Below, piece after piece: positions 17,047-27,500 of a stretch of 64,000 nt of DNA; the stretch's first letter is position 1; each line of letters starts with the position of its first letter. The position numbers were made by a program, and so were the translations under genes. Source of the DNA: RECM01 sp047921215 (GTDB lineage Bacteria > Bacteroidota > Rhodothermia > Balneolales > Cyclonatronaceae); NCBI GenBank assembly GCA_047921215.1, contig JBLRWO010000006.1:1-64000 (forward strand), written 5' to 3'. The notes beneath the pieces were generated by a model. It had not been told where the DNA came from. It worked only from the letters and a program-made list of their open reading frames with translations, and ran no database searches.

Positions 17047-19028
17047 CAGAAAGCCTGCCCTATGCTGAAGTGTATGCCCCAGCGGGCAATCCGCCCGCCG
17101 TGCTTAACACCATTGAATATCTGCAAATCCTCATCGTCCGGATTCAGCTTGTAGCCAATGTCGAGCCGTATCGGGCCAATGGGCGACCGGTACCTAAGCC
17201 CGCCCCCGGCCCCGAATTTCAGGTCCTGAATACGTGTATCATCATAGTCGCTCCACACCTGGCCACCATCCAGAAAAACAACCATACCGAACCCGCCCAT
17301 CAGAAAATCGAGCCCCTGGCGTATTTCGGCATTGAATGTAAGCCTGGAGCTGCCACCGGTGGGAAGATAGGCTTCAAAATCACCGGCAGAATTAAAAACG
17401 GCCCTTTTGGGTCCTACCTGGTTACGGCCGTATCCCCTTACCGAGTTTGATCCCCCCGTATAGAGCAGGATGTTGGCCGGAAGCTCGTCAATGTTTCTTG
17501 CAAACAGGATGCCCGAATCGATTCGCAGTGCGAGCTGGGTGCGCCTTGAAAAGTCGATGAAGCGGCGCACATCAAGGGAAAGTTTTTCAAACTGAAGAGA
17601 TCCGGTACCGAAAAACCCGGAAATTTCGACATTGGGACGGATCGCCCAGCCCTGGCCCTGATCGATGAACGACTGGCTGTAAAAACCGCTCAGCTGCAAT
17701 GAGGATACATCGAATCGTGCGAGGCTGTCGGGCAAGGAAGCATCGGCATTCCGGGTAAACTCCTCGTTGCGCGAATATTCATAACCGATGGTTCCCAACA
17801 GGTTCTGCCGGTACTGATAGATAAAACTGTTGTTTACCCCTCCCTTTAATAGCAGGAAGCTGGTCTCGTTCAGCCTCTGGGCAAATGGAGATACGGAAAA
17901 ACTGCCGTATGTATTCAGTACATAGGGGAACAGATATTCAATATTGGCCCGCTGCTCAATAACGGACCCTCGCAGTGTAACGCTGAACCGGTGAGCCGTG
18001 GAAAAAGGATTACGGTGGGTCCATGATGCAAGTCCCCGAACGATCTCTTCCGAGCCAATGCCCCCCCTGAGTTCAATGCTGCGAAGCGGATACTCCCTGA
18101 CCCTCACAAGCAGGTGTACCGTCGAATCGCGGGGTTGTTCGGGCAGCCCGAGTGTGGCAAACCTGAACAGGTGGTGCCCGAAGACTTCGCGCCGGGCATT
18201 TATCAGCTTGCGCTGTGAAAATTCATCACCGGGCCTGATATCCGACTCCCGCAAGACATAGGCTTCAGTTACAGTTTCGGCACCTTCCACCTCAAAGGTG
18301 TTGAAGTAGGATTTCGGGCCGGGATCAAGCACCACATTGAGAACGGCTGTTCTGGCAAGGGTATCGACATCTCCCTGCATCGAAATATTCGGGAATGCAT
18401 ATCCCAGATTCCTGAACGAATCCAGAAAGTGATTCTCCACATCGGGGAAACGGATCAGCTCGTAACGGTTCCCCACACTGAGAGGGTTCCGCCTGAGGGC
18501 ACGGATATAACTCCTTTCACCGGTAATATCGCTGATGGTAGTGCTGTCGGCCTCAATCCGTATGTTGATGCTGTCGATGCGTATGGGTTCGTTCTCGGTT
18601 ATGAGAAAGGTTACATGGCGGAAGTGATCTTTCCTGCCCGGGCCGACATCATACTGAACCCGTGCGTTGTAAAAACCCCGCCGGTTATAAAAATTCCGGA
18701 TACGGATCACATCCCTCCGGACCTCATTTTCAGCGAATTCGAAACCTTCTTTTTTCCAGAAGAGCAGCTTTCTGAAAAAACCGGGCGCTTCGGTTGCGAT
18801 TATTTCACGGAATACCATGGCCGGGTAGGTTTCATTGCCCTCAAACCGTACTTTCCTGACAGAGGGCCTTGGTGGAATATCATCCTGGTAACTGGCAGTG
18901 GCAGCGGATGCATGTTCCGATAATTCGGATAGTCCCGTTGCAAATACCCGCTTACCATGCCCCGGATGAATGATTATAACCGCGAGCAGTGTGTAAAAAA
19001 AGCGTCTGTAGAATAATTTTGCAGTCAA
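17046..19028 (-). CDS. BamA/TamA-family outer membrane protein
   Basis: The 660-residue protein has an N-terminal signal region, POTRA-type domains (PSVRKVRFEGNETYPAMVFR, FYNRRGFYNARV, TFEVEGAETVTEAYVLRESD) and a C-terminal 16-strand barrel of the Omp85 superfamily. The barrel shows GGSNSVRGYGRNQVG, an xRGY-like element typical of the lid loop, and RSPIGPIRLDIGYKLNP, ending in an aromatic terminal residue (IGQAF). With three or fewer POTRA domains and tamB directly downstream, it is TamA-like rather than the main BamA. Partner of tamB. Confidence 0.9.
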   Translation of the reverse strand: MTAKLFYRRFFYTLLAVIIIHPGHGKRVFATGLSELSEHASAATASYQDDIPPRPSVRKVRFEGNETYPAMVFREIIATEAPGFFRKLLFWKKEGFEFAENEVRRDVIRIRNFYNRRGFYNARVQYDVGPGRKDHFRHVTFLITENEPIRIDSINIRIEADSTTISDITGERSYIRALRRNPLSVGNRYELIRFPDVENHFLDSFRNLGYAFPNISMQGDVDTLARTAVLNVVLDPGPKSYFNTFEVEGAETVTEAYVLRESDIRPGDEFSQRKLINARREVFGHHLFRFATLGLPEQPRDSTVHLLVRVREYPLRSIELRGGIGSEEIVRGLASWTHRNPFSTAHRFSVTLRGSVIEQRANIEYLFPYVLNTYGSFSVSPFAQRLNETSFLLLKGGVNNSFIYQYRQNLLGTIGYEYSRNEEFTRNADASLPDSLARFDVSSLQLSGFYSQSFIDQGQGWAIRPNVEISGFFGTGSLQFEKLSLDVRRFIDFSRRTQLALRIDSGILFARNIDELPANILLYTGGSNSVRGYGRNQVGPKRAVFNSAGDFEAYLPTGGSSRLTFNAEIRQGLDFLMGGFGMVVFLDGGQVWSDYDDTRIQDLKFGAGGGLRYRSPIGPIRLDIGYKLNPDDEDLQIFNGVKHGGRIARWGIHFSIGQAF

Positions 19029-19206
19029 TGACGAATATTTTTTCTAACGGTACCGAACGAATCGGTATCATTCCGGATTATCAGGGTTTCTAAAATAATA
19101 AATTGCAGCGCGTTTTTTATAGTTAAATAATGTTTATACCATTGAAACAGATCGTGTCTGGTAAACGCAGCCAGCTTTTAAATGTTGGAAAGGCAACGTA
19201 AAGTTA

Positions 19207-19842
19207 ATGGGGATTTATTCCAGGTACATATTTCCCAGGATGATGGACATGGGCATGTCTGATGGACCTTTTACTGCGTACAGGCAGAAGCTGCTGCAGG
19301 ATGCAACGGGGAATGTTCTTGAAATCGGGATAGGGACCGGGCTGAACCTGCCATATTACGGCCCGGCTGTAACGAAACTGAGTGGTATTGATCCGAATCC
19401 GGGCATGTCGAAGATTCTCCGGAAAAGAACCGGTGCAGATTATCCTTTCGAGATCGAGTGTATTCAGGGCGATGCAACAGCGCTGCCTTACAACGAGCAG
19501 ACGTTCGATACGGTTGTGAGTACCTGGACACTTTGCTCCATTACCCCGGTCCACCAGGCGCTTGACGAGATCGCAAGGGTGCTTGTGCCGGGCGGAACCT
19601 TTCTGTTCATTGAGCACGGCCTGAGTCCTGACCGGCGGGTCGGGTGGTGTCAGCACGCACTCACCCCCATACAAAAACGTATCGCCGACGGGTGCCATCT
19701 GAACAAGCCTATATCTGAAATTTTTGAATCAAGCCCGCTTGAAACAGTCAGCATCGAAACCTTTTACATGCAAAAGGTGCCGAAATTCGGAGGATACACG
19801 TTTATGGGCGTGGCCCGTAAGCAGGTGGCCCGGCTGGCTTGA
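19207..19842 (+). CDS. Class I SAM-dependent methyltransferase
   Basis: This 211-residue protein has the class I methyltransferase fold: motif I NVLEIGIGTGLNLPYY near residue 36, an acidic end of strand 2 (GIDPNPGM), GDATALPY, DTVVSTWTLCSI and the post-motif VLVPGGTFLFIEHG. The order is that of Methyltransf_11/METTL7-like enzymes acting on small molecules or lipids. The substrate is unknown. It is divergent from the tamA/tamB operon and convergent with korB. Confidence 0.9.
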   Translation: MGIYSRYIFPRMMDMGMSDGPFTAYRQKLLQDATGNVLEIGIGTGLNLPYYGPAVTKLSGIDPNPGMSKILRKRTGADYPFEIECIQGDATALPYNEQTFDTVVSTWTLCSITPVHQALDEIARVLVPGGTFLFIEHGLSPDRRVGWCQHALTPIQKRIADGCHLNKPISEIFESSPLETVSIETFYMQKVPKFGGYTFMGVARKQVARLA

Positions 19843-19993
19843 GGCCAGCAACAGGGGGGTAAACGGCAGATATTCACAGGCAGGTTTCCCAAACAGGGGT
19901 AAGTAGCAAAGATAAGTAAGAAGGCATATGGCCCGAAACAGGAGTACATAGCAGGGGTACACAGCAGGTTTCCGTAATCAGTACAGACCGTTA
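19843..19993. repeat. Short imperfect direct repeats between convergent genes
   Basis: AAACAGGGGTAAGTAGCA (19891-19908) recurs as AAACAGGAGTACATAGCA (19936-19953) and again partially as GGGGTACACAGCA. A CAGGTTTCC element occurs on either side. No hairpin plus T-tract is visible. It may be simple duplication in a neutral convergent gap. Confidence 0.5.
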
Positions 19994-21025
19994 TCAGCCT
20001 ATATCCCAGGTATTACCGCTGTGGAACAGGTCATTCACGCTTTTGAATTCGGTTTTGGATCGTGCCCGCTCAATGGCCTTATGCGCATCCTGCTCATATT
20101 GCGGTGCATCTACTTTGCGGATCACCCCCATGGCTACCGGGAATTCGGGCAGCTGAAGCTTAACCAGTGCCGCGTGCATCTGGGAGCTCCCGTCATGGGC
20201 ATCGTGGACCAGCACTCCGGCCGATTCCGGCGTGTTTCCGTTCAGCGGTACTGCATCCAGCCGCATACCGTTCACTTTCAAGCCAAATTTCTGCTCTTTT
20301 CCATAGATCATGGGTTTTCCGTGTTCCAGGAGCAGCTGGTTGTCGTCTTTGGTATCGTTGCCGGTAATCTGTTCGTGGATACCATCCGTGAAAATAACGC
20401 AGTTCTGCAGCACTTCGATTACGGAAGTGCCCTTGTGGTGATAGGCCTGCATCATGACCTCTTCCATCAGCTGATGGTTGTTGTCGGGCACACGGGCAAA
20501 GAACGTGGCACCAGAACCGATGGCAATGTCGCCGATGTTGAACGGATTTTCGATACTTCCTTCAGGAGCCGTCTTCGTTTTAAGCCCCGATGGGGTGGTC
20601 GGGGACGACTGACCTTTGGTCATGCCGTATATCCGGTTGTTGAAAATGACAACATTCATATCCAGGTTGCGCCGGCAGGCATGAATAAAATGGTTGCCGC
20701 CGATTGCCATGCAGTCGCCGTCGCCGGTAAATACCCATACATTGAGGCCGGGATTGGCCAGTTTTACCCCGGTGGCTACCGCAAGGGCACGGCCGTGGAT
20801 GGAGTGCACACCGTAGGTATCAAGGTAATAGGTAATTCTGGAAGAGCAGCCGATGCCCGATACATTCACGAAATTCTGCTTCTCGTGACCCATCCGGGCA
20901 AATGCCTTCTGCATGTTGGCCAGAATCATGTAATCGCCGCAGCCCGGGCACCAGCGTACCGACTGATCACTGACGAAATCTTTCTTCGTCAATTCGGATT
21001 TGTTCTCTTTTACATCTGTCTGCAT
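19994..21025 (-). CDS. korB: 2-oxoacid (2-oxoglutarate):ferredoxin oxidoreductase, beta subunit
   Basis: This is the thiamine-pyrophosphate subunit of the two-subunit oxidoreductase that converts 2-oxoglutarate to succinyl-CoA with ferredoxin as electron acceptor. The 343-residue protein has the cluster/TPP signature WCPGCGDY, SGIGCSSRITYY, the TPP motif VFTGDGDCMAIGGNH and NNRIYGMTKGQ(S)SPTT, which is typical of KorB-type enzymes. It lies two bases after korA. 2-oxoglutarate is favoured by overall similarity, but other 2-oxoacids are possible. Confidence 0.92.
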   Translation of the reverse strand: MQTDVKENKSELTKKDFVSDQSVRWCPGCGDYMILANMQKAFARMGHEKQNFVNVSGIGCSSRITYYLDTYGVHSIHGRALAVATGVKLANPGLNVWVFTGDGDCMAIGGNHFIHACRRNLDMNVVIFNNRIYGMTKGQSSPTTPSGLKTKTAPEGSIENPFNIGDIAIGSGATFFARVPDNNHQLMEEVMMQAYHHKGTSVIEVLQNCVIFTDGIHEQITGNDTKDDNQLLLEHGKPMIYGKEQKFGLKVNGMRLDAVPLNGNTPESAGVLVHDAHDGSSQMHAALVKLQLPEFPVAMGVIRKVDAPQYEQDAHKAIERARSKTEFKSVNDLFHSGNTWDIG

Positions 21026-21027
21026 GT

Positions 21028-22875
21028 CTATTCTGTTAGAGTATTAATGATTGCGGCTTTAATCTCTGAAGTAAAGAAAGGCTGCCCCTGTATTTTGTTG
21101 AACTGCTTGAAGTTCAGACCGGGGAATTTTGACCGTAGGTAGTTGACAAACTGGCCGTTGTTCAACTCACAAACGAGGATCTGATCGAACCGGGCCAGTA
21201 TTTCTGCCGTATTTTCGGGCAACGGATTGATGTAGTTGAAATGGGAGTATCCGACATCTTTTCCGCCTTCCTCGAGCAGCTCAACGACTGCAGTATTGAT
21301 GGCGCCATGCGTACTGCCCCAGCCAACAACCAGTAATTTGCCGGTTTCGGCACCGATAACGGTCTGTTTTGGCAGTTTGCCCGCAATTTCATCGATTTTG
21401 GCAGCCCTTATTTTGGTCATTTTCTCATGATTCTGAGGCTCATAGGTCAGGTTACCGGTAATCTCCTGCTTTTCCAGGCCGCCGATACGGTGCTCGAAAC
21501 CCTTGTCGCCGGGGCTCATCCAGTAGCGGTTCAGGGAATCGGGCTGCCTGAGGTAGGGTTTCCACTCTTCGGCAGGCTTGTCGAATTTCGGGATGCTGAT
21601 GTCGGGGAGCTCGCCGTTTTGTGGTATGCGCCAGGGGCTGGTACCGCTCGAAAGGTACGTATCTGACAGCAGAACAACCGGAGTGGTGTTCTCCATGGCG
21701 ATTTTGGCAGCCATGTAACTATAATAAAAACAGTCGTCGGGTGAGCTTGCGGCCATCACAACCAGCGGAGCTTCCCCGTGCCGGCCATAGAGGGCCTGAT
21801 ACAGGTCGCTCTGTTCGGTTTTGGTGGGCAGACCGGTCGAGGGACCTGCGCGCTGCACGTTAACCAGTACGAGGGGCAGTTCCGCGATCACGGCCAGACC
21901 CATGGCCTCGGTTTTGAGTGAAGCGCCGGGACCTGAAGTGGTTGTGGCAGACAGATTACCACTGAACGCTGCTCCCACGGCCGCGCATACAGCTGCGATT
22001 TCGTCTTCCGCCTGGAAAACAATCGCGCCCATGTCTTTCCGGGCCGACAGCTCGTGAAGGATTTCTGACGCGGGTGTAATGGGATAAGAGCAGAGGGAAA
22101 GCTTCTTCCCGCTGTTCTCGGCTGCTGCCAGCAGGCCCCATGCCACCGCGGTGTTGCCGTCGATGTTCCTGTAAGTGCCTTTCGGCAGATTGGCGGGAGG
22201 AATGATGATGGAGGGTCCCATCAATTCGGTGCTCACGGCAAAATTGTAGCCCGCTTCGAGTGCCAGTGTATTCGCTTTCAGCAGGACCGGCTTTTTACCG
22301 AACTTTTTCTCCAGAAATGTGATGATGTTATCCAGTGGCCGGCTGAAGAGATAGTTGACCACACCCAGTGCAAACATGTTCTTGCTGCGGGTCATGGCCT
22401 GGTTTTCCAGCCCGAGATCCTTCAGCGCTTCCCTGGTGAGCGATGTTGCCGGGGTACGGAATACGTGATAGTCATTCAGCGAATCATCATCGAGGGGATT
22501 TGTTTTGTAATCGGCCTTTTTCAGATTCCTGGCATTGAAACTGTCTTTGTCGGCAATGATGGTACCACCGGATTTGAGAAAACCGAGATTGGCTTTCAGA
22601 GCGGCGGGGTTCATCACAACCAGTACATCGACCTTGTCGCCGGGGGTATAGATTTCGGTGCCCCCGATTTGAATCTGGAAGCTGGAAACTCCCCCGACGC
22701 TGCCCTGGGGAGCCCTGATTTCTGCAGGGAAATCGGGTATGGTGGTCAGGTCATGACCAGCCTGTCCGGATGCCTGTGAAAAGATGTCGCCCGTCAGTTG
22801 CATCCCGTCGCCGGAATCGCCTGAAAAACGGACAACAACCTTCTTCATTTCTGATGTCAGAACGTTCGTTGCCAT
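21028..22875 (-). CDS. korA: 2-oxoacid (2-oxoglutarate):ferredoxin oxidoreductase, alpha subunit (gamma-alpha fusion)
   Basis: This 615-residue subunit fuses the gamma domain to the alpha domain, as in KorA of many anaerobes and Bacteroidota. The gamma domain shows FSGDSGDGMQLTGDIF and PQGSVGGVSSFQI. The alpha domain shows SYPITPASEILHEL, FQAEDEIAAVCAAVGAAFSG, TTTSGPGASLKTEAMG and NVQRAGPSTGLPTKTEQSDL. The YPITP-type motif contacts substrate and TPP. It follows the ferredoxin gene by 57 bp, so ferredoxin-korA-korB probably form one transcript, with the ferredoxin as likely electron carrier. Confidence 0.93.
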   Translation of the reverse strand: MATNVLTSEMKKVVVRFSGDSGDGMQLTGDIFSQASGQAGHDLTTIPDFPAEIRAPQGSVGGVSSFQIQIGGTEIYTPGDKVDVLVVMNPAALKANLGFLKSGGTIIADKDSFNARNLKKADYKTNPLDDDSLNDYHVFRTPATSLTREALKDLGLENQAMTRSKNMFALGVVNYLFSRPLDNIITFLEKKFGKKPVLLKANTLALEAGYNFAVSTELMGPSIIIPPANLPKGTYRNIDGNTAVAWGLLAAAENSGKKLSLCSYPITPASEILHELSARKDMGAIVFQAEDEIAAVCAAVGAAFSGNLSATTTSGPGASLKTEAMGLAVIAELPLVLVNVQRAGPSTGLPTKTEQSDLYQALYGRHGEAPLVVMAASSPDDCFYYSYMAAKIAMENTTPVVLLSDTYLSSGTSPWRIPQNGELPDISIPKFDKPAEEWKPYLRQPDSLNRYWMSPGDKGFEHRIGGLEKQEITGNLTYEPQNHEKMTKIRAAKIDEIAGKLPKQTVIGAETGKLLVVGWGSTHGAINTAVVELLEEGGKDVGYSHFNYINPLPENTAEILARFDQILVCELNNGQFVNYLRSKFPGLNFKQFNKIQGQPFFTSEIKAAIINTLTE

Positions 22876-22932
22876 AGTCTTCTGGTGAAGGTAAGATGTG
22901 AAAAAATTCCGATATTATTCGATTTCCGGAGC

Positions 22933-23283
22933 CTATCCGTGGAGGAAGGCCTGCCTTTTAAGCAGAAAGTCTTCGGATTCAACATGATCAGGATCATGGA
23001 TGATACAGTCTGGTACCGGGCAAACGGCTATGCACTGCTCTTCATCATGGAATCCCTTGCATTCGGTGCACTTGTCGGTTACGATGAAGAAAAATTCATC
23101 AGATATTGCAGGCTGCATTTCGTCTGCATCCACTTCTTTGCCATTGAGCAGGGTTACTTTACCGGTCAGGTTTGTACCATCTGCCATTGACCACTCTGCA
23201 CCGGCTTCATAAATGGCCTGGTTCGGGCATTCGGGTTCGCAGGCTGCACAGTTAATACAGGTATCAGTTATTAAAACGGCCAT
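22933..23283 (-). CDS. 2[4Fe-4S] ferredoxin (Alvin/YfhL-like)
   Basis: The 116-residue protein has a first cluster motif at Cys9, Cys12, Cys15 and Cys19-Pro (CINCAACEPECP). The second motif is CTECKGFHDEEQCIAVCP, with eight residues between the second and third Cys. That longer loop is the hallmark of low-potential YfhL/Chromatium-type ferredoxins. An acidic insert separates the motifs. Placed directly before korAB, it is the natural electron acceptor for the two 2-oxoacid oxidoreductases. Confidence 0.9.
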   Translation of the reverse strand: MAVLITDTCINCAACEPECPNQAIYEAGAEWSMADGTNLTGKVTLLNGKEVDADEMQPAISDEFFFIVTDKCTECKGFHDEEQCIAVCPVPDCIIHDPDHVESEDFLLKRQAFLHG

Positions 23284-23526
23284 AATAAATCTCTGTTTTT
23301 TTTGGTTCGTATATTAAGTTAAAACAAGTAAATAAAGTATTTAAGTGTCGGCTTTATCCCTATTAATAGAGAAATGGATATAAAACTCTAATTAAAAGTA
23401 ATGCAAAAGTATTCTTCTCACAAGAAAAGGGTGGAAATCCGGTAAAATTTAGATTCGGTATAGATAAACAGCAAAAGGTAACGGCCATGGTCGTGGTCGT
23501 GGTTGGGTGCCGGCATCTCACCGGAA
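23284..23526. other. AT-rich gap between DHOD-like and ferredoxin genes
   Basis: This 243-bp, mostly AT-rich gap probably holds the promoter for the ferredoxin-korAB unit on the minus strand. It includes a small GGTCGT repeat near 23490-23505. I see no gene. Confidence 0.4.
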
Positions 23527-24534
23527 TTATCTGAAATTTTCAACCCTGAATCCCTGGAGTATTTTGATGTAGTTGGCCCTTTCAAACGCCCCGGGATCAG
23601 CGACAGAGGCGGAGCTCATGGCCCCCTTCATTTCTTCGAGGGATTCATACTCTTTCTCTTCCATCCAGGCCGTCATATCATTCAGAATGGTTTTGAGTAC
23701 GCCCGGACCATTATACAGCAGTACAGAGGCCATCATGGCAACATCGGCACCGGCAAGGATCATTTTAATGACGTCTTTTGCCGAATGGATACCCGTAGTG
23801 GCTGCCAGGCTGCACTTCAGATGCGGCCTGAGCATCGCGATCCACCGCAACGGCAGCCTCTTCTCGAAACTGCTGCTCAGTTCCAGGCTCGGCTGCACCT
23901 CGAGGGTTTCAAGGTCTATGTCGGGCTGGTAGAACCGGTTGAACAGCACAAGCCCGTCGGCTCCGGCCTTCTCAAGCCGGCTGGCCATGTTGCCAAATGA
24001 ACTGAAGGATGCACCGAGCTTTACGGAAACCGGAATATTCACCGATTCCTTGACCGTAGTCAGATCATCCAGGTACATCTGTTCAACGGTTTCGGATGTG
24101 AGCGTCGGGTCGGCAGCGATGTAATAGATGTTCAGCTCAATGGCGTCGGCGCCCGCCTCTTCCATTTTTTTTGCGTACGACATCCATCCGCCTTTCGATA
24201 CACCGTTCAGACTGGCGATCACGGGCATATCAACCGCATTTTTCAGACTGCGAATCTGCTCCAGATAATCCTCGGCGTGCAGGTTATGGTATTCCTGTGG
24301 TTCCGGGAAATAGCTGAGGGCTTCCGCATAACTGTCAGCAGAGGTCGACAAAAAATGGTCGAGCGCCTGGTTCTCCCTGTTAATCTGTTCCTCGAACAGG
24401 GAATACATTACAATGGCCGAGGCCCCTGCGTCTTCCAGCCGTTTCACACTGTCAACATCGTTCGACAGGGGTGAGGCCGATGGCACAAGTGGATTTTTGA
24501 GGGGAATGCCCAGGTAGGTGGTTTCTAATTTCAT
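23527..24534 (-). CDS. Dihydroorotate dehydrogenase-like flavoprotein
   Basis: This 335-residue TIM-barrel protein is related to class 1 dihydroorotate dehydrogenases and dihydropyrimidine dehydrogenases: LETTYLGIPLKNPLVPSASPLS at the start, VIASLNGVSKGGWMSYA, VSVKLGASFSS and ATTGIHSAKDVIKMILAGADVAMMAS for FMN phosphate binding. The N-x-S-C-P-N-type active-site stretch of true DHODs is replaced by ELNIYYIAADP, so it is probably not the pyrimidine enzyme. It lies 20 bp after the nifJ-type gene, a pairing I recall from other Bacteroidota. Its reaction is unknown. Confidence 0.8.
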   Translation of the reverse strand: MKLETTYLGIPLKNPLVPSASPLSNDVDSVKRLEDAGASAIVMYSLFEEQINRENQALDHFLSTSADSYAEALSYFPEPQEYHNLHAEDYLEQIRSLKNAVDMPVIASLNGVSKGGWMSYAKKMEEAGADAIELNIYYIAADPTLTSETVEQMYLDDLTTVKESVNIPVSVKLGASFSSFGNMASRLEKAGADGLVLFNRFYQPDIDLETLEVQPSLELSSSFEKRLPLRWIAMLRPHLKCSLAATTGIHSAKDVIKMILAGADVAMMASVLLYNGPGVLKTILNDMTAWMEEKEYESLEEMKGAMSSASVADPGAFERANYIKILQGFRVENFR

Positions 24535-24554
24535 GATTAAATCCTGTTTTCAGT

Positions 24555-27500
24555 TTATTGTTTTTCCTCGCCATTTTCTGTTTGGCCCTGCTTTTTGTCC
24601 GGTTCATAAACCGATGTCATGTGCTCGTATATCCGCCACTGATCATCAACCGCTTTCTGGGCACTGATCATCAGTTCCCTGGCAACAGTCGGATTCGATT
24701 TTGCCAGCATAAGGTACCTCATCTCGTTGTAGGCATACTCCTTGAACGATATTTTCGGTGCTTTTGAGTCGAGCTGGAACGGATTTTCGCCGGCTTCAGA
24801 TTTGCGCGGATCGAACCGGAACAGTGGCCAGTAACCGGAGTCGACGGCCTTTTGCTGTTGCTGCAGGCCGTATTTCATGTCGTAGCCATGCGCGATACAG
24901 TGGCTGTACGCGATGATGATCGACGGACCTGGGTAGCGCTCGGCTTCCAGGATGGCTTTCATGGTCTGCGTATCGCTGGCACCCATGGCAACACGGGCTA
25001 CATAGGCGTGACCGCCGGATATGGACATCAGACCAAGGTCTTTTTTCCCGGTTCTCTTGCCGGCTGCTGCAAATTTGGCAACAGCTCCCAGCGGGGTAGC
25101 CTTTGAGCACTGTCCGCCGGTGTTGGAGTAGACCTCGGTATCCATTACCAGGATGTTCACATCGCGGCCGCTGGCCAAAACGTGATCGAGGCCACCGTAA
25201 CCGATGTCGTATGCCCAGCCGTCGCCGCCGAATATCCAGACGCTCTTTCTGACCAGGTAGTCGGAAATGCTGTGGAGCATTCTGGCATTGCTGTCATCCG
25301 ATTTTTCAAGGATTTCTTTCAGTTTGTGTACCCGTTCACGCTGTTCAAAAATACCGGGTTCTGTCGACTGGTCTGCATCCAGAATCTCCTGAACCAGCCC
25401 GTTGCCGATCTTTCCGTTCATCATTTTGAGCAGCTCGCGGGCCTGTTCCTGCTGCTTGTCGATGGTGAGCCTGAAGCCGAGTCCGAATTCGGCATTGTCT
25501 TCGAAAAGTGAATTAGACCATGCGGGTCCGAGACCGTGTTCATTGGTCGTGTAGGGTGTGGCTGGCAAGTTACCGCCATAGATTGATGAACATCCGGTAG
25601 CGTTGGCAATGATCATCCGGTCGCCGAACAGCTGAGTTATCACTTTTATATAGGGGGTTTCGCCGCAGCCGGCACAGGCGCCCGAAAATTCGAACAGAGG
25701 CTGCAGGAACTGTGATCCCTTAACGCTGTCGTATTTCAGTTGTGTGCGGTCGTATTCCGGAATGGTCAGGAAGAAGTCCCAATTCTCTTTTTCCTGCTCA
25801 AGCAGAGGATCGATGGGGGCCATATTAAGGGCTTTTCTGCCCACCTGCTTGCGGTCTTTCGCCGGGCAGACCTCGACACACAGTTCACATCCCGTACAGT
25901 CTTCGGGCGACACCTGGATACTTACCCTGGTATTGTCGGGCCATTCACGGCCTTTGGCGTCCATGAATTTGAAGGTTTCGGGGGCCGCTTCAAGCAGTGA
26001 GCCGTCGTAGGCTTTCATACGGATTACAGCGTGCGGACATACCATCATGCATTTACCGCACTGAATACAGATATCCGGCTCCAGTACCGGAATGTCGAGG
26101 GCGATGTTTCGCTTCTCCCATTTGGTGGTACCGGTTGGGAAGGTGCCATCGGCTTCGAAGGCACTTACAGGCAGATTGTCGCCATTGCCGGCGATGATTT
26201 CAGCGATCACATTCTGCAGGTATTCGGGGGCATCCTCCGGTACGGGCGGTTTCATTTTAAGGGTTGAGGTAACCTCTGCCGGCACCTTTATCTCAAAAAG
26301 GTTTTCAATAGAATTATCGACGGCCGCGTAGTTACTCTGCAGTATTTTCTCGCCCTTGCTGCCGTATGCCTTCTTGATGGCATCCTTGATAAGCTGTATG
26401 GCCTTGTCTTTCGGCAGGATTTCGGAAATGGCAAAGAAGCAGGTCTGCATTACCGTATTGATGCGTGTACCCATACCGTTCTCGCGTGCAACCTTGTAGG
26501 CGTCGATGCTGTAGAACCGGAGTTTTTTGTCGATGATCTGCTGCTGAACCTCCCGGGGGATGTGGTTCCAGACCTCGTCCCGGCTGTAGGGCGCATTCAG
26601 CAGGAAGGTGGCTCCCTGCCGGGCATGCCTGAGCATGTCGAATTTGGTGAGGAACTGGAACTGATGGCACGCAATGAAACGGGCTTTGTCGATCAAATAG
26701 GCTGAACGGATCGGTTTCGGGCCGAACCTCAGGTGCGATACGGTTGTGGCCCCGGATTTTTTGGAGTCGTAAACAAAGTACCCCTGGGCATTGAATTCGG
26801 TGTTATCACCGATAATTTTGATCGAGTTCTTGTTGGCGCTCACGGTACCGTCGGCACCCAGGCCGAAGAACAATCCTTCGAAAACGTCTTTGTCGGTTTC
26901 CCAGCCGTTGTTCGAATAGTCGAGGCTTTTATGGGTTACATCATCGTTGATACCTATGGTGAAGTGGTTTTTGGGTTTTTCCTGCTTCAGCTCATCGAAG
27001 ATCCGCTGGATCATCGGTGGAGTGAATTCCTTGGAGGAAAGCCCATAGCGGCCGTTGATGACCCTGAAATCATGTTTAAACGATTTCCACTGCTCGTTGC
27101 GGTTTTCCTGCAGTGCGGCTATGATGTCGGAGTACAACGGTTCGCCGGCACTTCCGGGTTCTTTCGTACGATCGAGTACGGCGATGCTCTTTACACTGTC
27201 GGGGATGGCTTCGATGAGGTGGCGCATACTGAACGGCCGGAACAGACGGATTTTGATGAGGCCGACTTTTTCGCCGTTCTGGTTCATCTTGTCAACGGTT
27301 TCATGGGCGGTTTCTGCACCTGACCCCATCAGAATGAGAATGCGCTCGGCGTCGGCCGGGCCGTGGTACTCAAACAGGCTGTAGGATCTGCCGGTAATTT
27401 TTGCGAACCGGTCCATGGTTTTCTGTACAATTTCTGGGCAGGCTTCGTAAAATTTGTTTCCCGTCTCCCTTGCCTGGAAGAAAACATCCGGGTTCTGGGC

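Noticed and set aside
20021..21142. 373-residue plus-strand ORF opposite korB
   Set aside because: Antisense shadow of korB with no family motif; korB has all TPP motifs.
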